Shown: one piece after another, positions 60,591 through 64,000 of the stretch
Layout: each line of letters starts with the position of its first letter
How positions within the stretch are numbered: the stretch's first letter is position 1
Source of the DNA: an uncultured Latescibacterota bacterium
Lineage (GTDB): Bacteria > Latescibacterota > UBA2968 > UBA8231
Assembly: GCA_958295495.1 (NCBI GenBank)
Contig: OY282352.1
Span: 620,001 to 684,000, forward strand
Direction: 5' to 3'
DNA: 64,000 nt
Program-made: the position numbers and the translations under genes
The notes under the pieces: generated by a model
What the model saw: the letters and a program-made list of their open reading frames with translations, nothing else
Databases searched by the model: none
What the model was told of the DNA's origin: nothing

Positions 60591-60611
60591 GTAGCTACGA
60601 ATTGTAGTTAC
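60591..60611. promoter_or_regulatory. Inverted-repeat site before brnT
   Basis: GTAGCTAC and GTAGTTAC are inverted repeats with a 5-bp spacer, 9 bp before the BrnT ATG. It resembles the operator of the Phd/PIN pair at 53487. Confidence 0.45.
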
Positions 60612-60620
60612 ATTTATTCT

Positions 60621-60914
60621 ATGCCTTTCGAGTGGGATGACCTCAAACGGCAAACCAATTTCGCCAAACACGGGATCGACTTCGAGGTCGCCGCCGCCGT
60701 CTTTGCCGCCATCACGGTGACCATCCCTGACGAGCGCCAAGACTATGGCGAGCAGCGTTTCATCACCCTCGGTGCCTTACGGGGACGTGTCGTTGTTGTA
60801 GCACATACCCAACGAGGTGCTATTACGAGAATTATCTCGATGAGGAAAGCCAATGAGCGCGAACAAAAAATCTACCAAGAGCACACTCAAGCGGCTGGAC
60901 GCGATGAAGGATGA
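60621..60914 (+). CDS. brnT: BrnT-family toxin
   Basis: This 97-residue protein starts MPFEWDDLKRQTNFAKHGIDF, the conserved BrnT start (FEWDxxKxxxNxxKHGIxF). It also has ERQDYGEQRFITLG, VVVVAHTQR and the C-terminal RIISMRKANEREQKIY (RxISARxAxxxE). It is a type II toxin with RNase activity of the RelE-like fold. It overlaps brnA by 62 nt. Confidence 0.92.
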   Translation: MPFEWDDLKRQTNFAKHGIDFEVAAAVFAAITVTIPDERQDYGEQRFITLGALRGRVVVVAHTQRGAITRIISMRKANEREQKIYQEHTQAAGRDEG

Positions 60915-61128
60915 GGCTATTGATTACTCCGATATTCCGCCTCTGTCTCCAGAAATGTTCGCTCAGGCCCTCGTGCAAAAGGGCTTGAAGCCGGCACCGG
61001 GCAAGGCGCAGATTACCCTGCGTCTGGATGAGGATGTGCTGGAATGGTTCCGGAACCAAGGCGAAGGCTACCAGACGCGGATCAATGCGATTCTGAAAGC
61101 GTATAAAAAAGCCCACGAGCAGGTCTGA
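60853..61128 (+). CDS. brnA: BrnA-family antitoxin
   Basis: This 91-residue protein has a disordered basic N-terminus and DYSDIPPLSPEMFAQAL. The ribbon-helix-helix region KAQITLRLDEDVLEWFRNQGEGYQTRINAIL (cut to its RLDxDVLEWF core) is the BrnA DNA-binding domain. It overlaps brnT. The pair runs antisense within a two-component operon. Confidence 0.92.
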   Translation: MSANKKSTKSTLKRLDAMKDEAIDYSDIPPLSPEMFAQALVQKGLKPAPGKAQITLRLDEDVLEWFRNQGEGYQTRINAILKAYKKAHEQV

Positions 61129-61140
61129 GAGCAACAGCAT

Positions 61141-62517
61141 CTAAAGGCCATATTTCTCCATGCGGCGATAGAGGGCCGTGCGGGTGAGGCCGAGTTCCCG
61201 TGCGGTTTGGCTGACGTTGCCTTGGTGCTTGTGCAGTGCCCGGGCGATGACCTCGTGCTCGACGTCTTCGAGGTTGTAGCTGTCAAAGGCGACGGCCTCC
61301 CGGGGCGACGGGGTCGCGGTCAGAGGGAAGTCGTCCGCGGTCAGGCGGTTCCCTTCGCTCATAATGACGGCGCGCTCCACTGCGTGCTGCAATTCCCGCA
61401 CATTGCCCGGCCAAGCGTACGCGCGCAAGTGGGCCAGCGCCTCGGCGGTCAGGCCGGTCAGGGCCTTGCGGTACTTGGTCCGGTACAGATCGAGGAAGTG
61501 CCGGACCAACAGCGCGAGGTCCTCGGGGCGCTCGCGCAGGGGGGGCAGGGGGATTTCCACGGTGTTGATGCGGTAGAGGAGGTCTTGGCGGAAGGTGCCG
61601 GCTGTGGCCATTTCGTGGATGGGTTGGTTGGTGGCGCATATAAGCCGCACATCCACTTGCACGGGCTGGTTGGCGCCGACGCGGACGATCTGCTGGTTTT
61701 GCAGGGCCGCGAGCAGCTTGACCTGCAAGGGCAGAGACAGGTTGCCGATTTCGTCGAGGAACAGGGTGCCCCCGGAGGCGATTTCAAAGCGACCGGCGCG
61801 GTCGCTGCGCGCGTCGGTGAAAGCCCCCTTGACGTGGCCGAAGAGTTCGCTCTCGAACAGGGTTTCGCTCAGGGAACCCATATCGACGGCCATGAAAACT
61901 TCGTCGGCGCGCGCCGAGCGGCGGTGTATCTCGCGCGCCACCAGCTCCTTGCCCGTGCCATTCTCGCCGAGGATGAGGACGCTGGCGTCGGTCGCGGCCA
62001 CCTTGGCCATCGCCTGAAAGACCTCCTGTAGGACCGGGGCTTGGCCAATCAGGTCGCCAAAGGGCTGGTCGAGGTCGGCGGACAGCCGCTGCTGGCGGGA
62101 GCGCAGGTTGTGAGCTTCCCGGCGCGAGCGGTGCAATTCCACGGCCGCGGACAGGGTGGCGAGCAATTTCTCGTTCTGCCAGGGTTTGAGCACAAAATCG
62201 ACGGCCCCTTCCTTGATGGCGCGCACGGCCATCTCCACATCGCCGTACGCGGTGATCAGCAAGACGACGACGGTCGGGTCTAGCTCGCCGATTTGCTGGA
62301 GCCAGTAGAAGCCCTCTCTACCGCTGGTCGCCTCCTGCGTAAAGTTCATGTCGAGGAGGACGACGGCCGGCGACTCCTGTTTGAGGGCACTCGGAATGGC
62401 TTGGGGATCGGTCTTGGTGCGGACTTGGTAGCCCTGCTGCTTGAGGAGCAAGCGGGCCGCGACGAGGACGTCTTGGTCGTCATCGACGACGAGGATGCGG
62501 GCGGCGTCAGCAGGCAT
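61141..62517 (-). CDS. NtrC-type sigma-54-dependent response regulator
   Basis: This 458-residue protein has a receiver domain with phospho-acceptor Asp56. The AAA+ domain carries Walker A GENGTGKE at 184-191, GAFTDA at 231-236 and Walker B TLFLDEIG at 251-258. The C-terminal Fis-type helix-turn-helix is GNVSQTARELGLTRTALYRRM. The sigma-54 contact loop reads GAFTDA instead of GAFTGA, a variant also found in some FCB-group regulators. It works with the kinase at 59057 and probably activates the sigma-54 promoter at 63218. Confidence 0.94.
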   Translation of the reverse strand: MPADAARILVVDDDQDVLVAARLLLKQQGYQVRTKTDPQAIPSALKQESPAVVLLDMNFTQEATSGREGFYWLQQIGELDPTVVVLLITAYGDVEMAVRAIKEGAVDFVLKPWQNEKLLATLSAAVELHRSRREAHNLRSRQQRLSADLDQPFGDLIGQAPVLQEVFQAMAKVAATDASVLILGENGTGKELVAREIHRRSARADEVFMAVDMGSLSETLFESELFGHVKGAFTDARSDRAGRFEIASGGTLFLDEIGNLSLPLQVKLLAALQNQQIVRVGANQPVQVDVRLICATNQPIHEMATAGTFRQDLLYRINTVEIPLPPLRERPEDLALLVRHFLDLYRTKYRKALTGLTAEALAHLRAYAWPGNVRELQHAVERAVIMSEGNRLTADDFPLTATPSPREAVAFDSYNLEDVEHEVIARALHKHQGNVSQTARELGLTRTALYRRMEKYGL

Positions 62518-62779
62518 GTTGCGCGGAATGCTCCGTACCGCCGCAATTGGGAATCAAGTCGGTGCCAGCAGTCCGAACGGCCTTTAGCTCAATGTCGTCA
62601 ATCGCCGACCGCACCGCCTCGACAAGACTCGCCGCTTCGCGGTCGAAAACGATGAATTGAACGTCATCTGACCGGCCAACCGTTCCGTCGTCACAGCCGT
62701 TCTCGAAGAGCACATCGATCACAACTTCATCCTGCACGTCGGGTCCCTCGACGATCAGCGCAAAGTGGTAGGTTTGCAT
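62507..62779 (-). CDS. Small conserved hypothetical protein (~90 aa)
   Basis: The product begins MQTYHFALIVEGPDVQDEVV with an AAGGAA RBS. Earlier in-frame starts (to 62911) are possible but lack RBS support. It is acidic, with FENGCDDGTVGRSDDVQFIVFDREA, a pattern I associate with small proteins of unknown or antitoxin-like function. It overlaps the response regulator start by 11 nt, indicating coupling. Confidence 0.6.
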   Translation of the reverse strand: MQTYHFALIVEGPDVQDEVVIDVLFENGCDDGTVGRSDDVQFIVFDREAASLVEAVRSAIDDIELKAVRTAGTDLIPNCGGTEHSAQHAC

Positions 62780-63092
62780 CTCGCGTCTTCCTTGCGGTTT
62801 ACTCATGCGGGCATTTATGCACCATGCGCGGCAGATGCTTGGCGTGATTTTGAGGATTTCGGGGTGTGGACCAGACAGAATACTGACATCCTCGACGACT
62901 GGATTCTGCACATCGCATCACACCTCACCGATGTCCAGACTTTGTAATCGCGACCGTCCATCCTGCCGATTCTGCATTAACTGGTGCCTCTTCAGTTTCC
63001 TTATTCAGATGCTTCGCCCGCGACATGTTGAGTTGATACGATACAGTGATTCCGGCCCATTAGCAACATCACATCCGGGCAGCCCATCCTCC
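62780..63092. other. Intergenic stretch without a supported gene
   Basis: No frame here has family features or an RBS. It forms the upstream half of the divergent region between the small gene at 62507 and the permease at 63342. Confidence 0.5.
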
Positions 63093-63156
63093 TAAGCCAG
63101 CGGACGAGCAGGTGTATCGCCAGCGGACACCCTTGTATCACCAGCGGACACCCATT
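63093..63156. repeat. Three imperfect ~21-bp tandem repeats
   Basis: The core CCAGCGGAC recurs three times at ~21-22 bp spacing. The last two units share CCAGCGGACACCC. Two turns of helix apart and 60-125 bp before the sigma-54 promoter, they are well placed for an enhancer-binding protein. Confidence 0.55.
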
Positions 63157-63217
63157 CTAATGTCGGCCAAGAGGCCGATTCAACGTATCTCATTGTTTTT
63201 CAATAGTATATAGAATA

Positions 63218-63233
63218 TGGCATACATCTTGCT
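63218..63233 (+). promoter_or_regulatory. Sigma-54 (-24/-12) promoter
   Basis: TGGCAT-N5-TTGCT places GG and GC exactly 10 bp apart, the strict sigma-54 spacing. It lies 109 bp before the permease start and next to genes for an NtrC-type activator and its kinase. Confidence 0.7.
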
Positions 63234-63341
63234 TTTCTTTTGGATAAAAGGCCATGACGAGACAAGGACGCAAGTAGCTATGCCTGCATTGAGTCAGCAT
63301 CACATCAGACGGAAGGCAAATGCAAGAAAGGCGAAAGCATC

Positions 63342-64000
63342 ATGCGAATGATCGGCAATTACTTACAGATCGCCGTGCGCATCCTGCGGCGGCACAAGCT
63401 GCTGAGCTTCATTGAAGTGGGCAGTCTGTCGCTGGCCTTTGGCTTCTGCGTCCTAGCCTATATGCTGGTGTCGCACGAGTGGAGCTACGACCGCTTCCAC
63501 GAGAACGGGGCGCACCTATACCGAGTAGTGCTCAGCGCCAAAATCCCGGGCTATGATCGCAGGGGAATGGGGGATGACACTCCGGTCGCCATGGTCGAGG
63601 CGATCCAGAACGTCGTGCCTCAGGTCGAGGAAACGGTCCGGTTGGTTTCCGGTCGCAGCGCATCTCTGGAACTGCGGCGAATCCGTGTCCGGTCGGGCGA
63701 TACGTGGAACGACGAGCCGTTTTTGCTGGTCGATGAGAATTTCTTCGAAGTATTCACCTTCCCTCTTGAAGCGGGTGATCCGCGAACAGCCCTGAAGGTA
63801 AAAGACGGCGTCGTCGTCAGCCGCGACTTCGCCCGCCGCTACTTCGGCGACGAGCCGGCAGTGGGTCAGGTGGTGCGGATTGATGTGGGGTGGCCCAAAT
63901 CTGAGAGCAAGGAATACACCATCCAAGCAGTGGTCGCCCCATCGCCGGCTAACTCGTCGATCCAGTTGAATATCCTGTTGCCCTTTCACAACTCGGAGCC
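63342..64000 (+). CDS. MacB/FtsX-like ABC transporter permease (3' truncated by window)
   Basis: The frame from the ATG at 63342 (RBS AAAGG) runs off the window. It shows a first membrane segment (SFIEVGSLSLAFGFCVLAYML), then EWSYDRFHENGAHLYRVV and a periplasmic MacB_PCD domain with LVDENFFEVFTFPLEAGD and VVVSRDFARRYFGDEPAVGQ. Such permeases form MacB-like efflux or lipoprotein-handling complexes and often occur next to sigma-54 regulator/kinase pairs. Expression probably depends on the sigma-54 promoter upstream. Confidence 0.9.
   Translation, partial: MRMIGNYLQIAVRILRRHKLLSFIEVGSLSLAFGFCVLAYMLVSHEWSYDRFHENGAHLYRVVLSAKIPGYDRRGMGDDTPVAMVEAIQNVVPQVEETVRLVSGRSASLELRRIRVRSGDTWNDEPFLLVDENFFEVFTFPLEAGDPRTALKVKDGVVVSRDFARRYFGDEPAVGQVVRIDVGWPKSESKEYTIQAVVAPSPANSSIQLNILLPFHNSE

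Noticed and set aside
63093..63156. CRISPR-like repeats
   Set aside because: Units are contiguous and imperfect, without spacers, and no cas genes are present. The 12-bp repeats at 20327 and 35713 are protein-coding.

Overview
The window comes from a GC-rich Gram-negative bacterium. It carries a TonB-dependent receptor with a carboxypeptidase-regulatory N-terminal domain, an outer-membrane DUF5916 protein, a lipoprotein, and a C-terminal 'PNPFNP' FlgD/T9SS-like tail. Five phytanoyl-CoA dioxygenase (PhyH)-like genes sit among Gfo/Idh, ThuA, SDR, amidohydrolase and sugar-isomerase genes. That mix is typical of uncultivated FCB-group or related lineages such as Latescibacterota or Poribacteria. 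The assignment is an inference; no rRNA is present. One tRNA-Glu(CUC) is present.

Layout: (1) 1-12.1 kb holds the end of a sorted repeat protein, a minus-strand sugar-catabolism operon (isomerase, ThuA, a 42-aa membrane protein, epimerase), a divergent Gfo/Idh-AEC transporter pair, a structured non-coding stretch ending in a terminator, the DUF5916 barrel protein, and a G1P-dehydrogenase-like, a toroid-like and a GH26-like gene. (2) 12.99-24.4 kb is a complete type I restriction-modification island (hsdM, hsdS, hsdR, YgjP-like protease). It is interleaved with two AlbA_2/HATPase ('Schlafen-like') genes, a deleted DUF1016 nuclease gene and a toxin-first PIN/Phd pair. (3) 24.5-45.5 kb is metabolism and transport: epimerase, PhyH and SGNH genes, Yip1, cold-shock and RRM proteins, a heterodimeric ABC exporter, a Kef/RCK antiporter, a small inverted-repeat element family with an Rpn-like nuclease, further PhyH, amidohydrolase, SDR and glycosidase genes, and malate synthase G. 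(4) 46.1-51.3 kb is a second defence locus: four genes in a fully overlapping operon (HsdM-HsdS-PtuA-like ATPase-PtuB/retron-type HNH nuclease) with no HsdR. (5) 51.5-54.2 kb is aspS, preceded by an apparent ribosome-mediated attenuator whose leader peptide has three consecutive Asn codons, then a Phd/PIN toxin-antitoxin pair. (6) 54.3-64 kb holds PhyH and amidohydrolase genes, a TonB receptor, an NtrY/NtrX-like two-component pair split by an antisense BrnT/BrnA pair, and the start of a MacB/FtsX-like permease behind a sigma-54 promoter.

The strongest candidates for something new are the HsdMS-PtuAB composite defence operon without a restriction subunit, and the aspS leader. In the leader, the sequence supports the mutually exclusive stems of classical attenuation sensing Asn-tRNA, which would imply that this AspRS charges tRNA-Asn.
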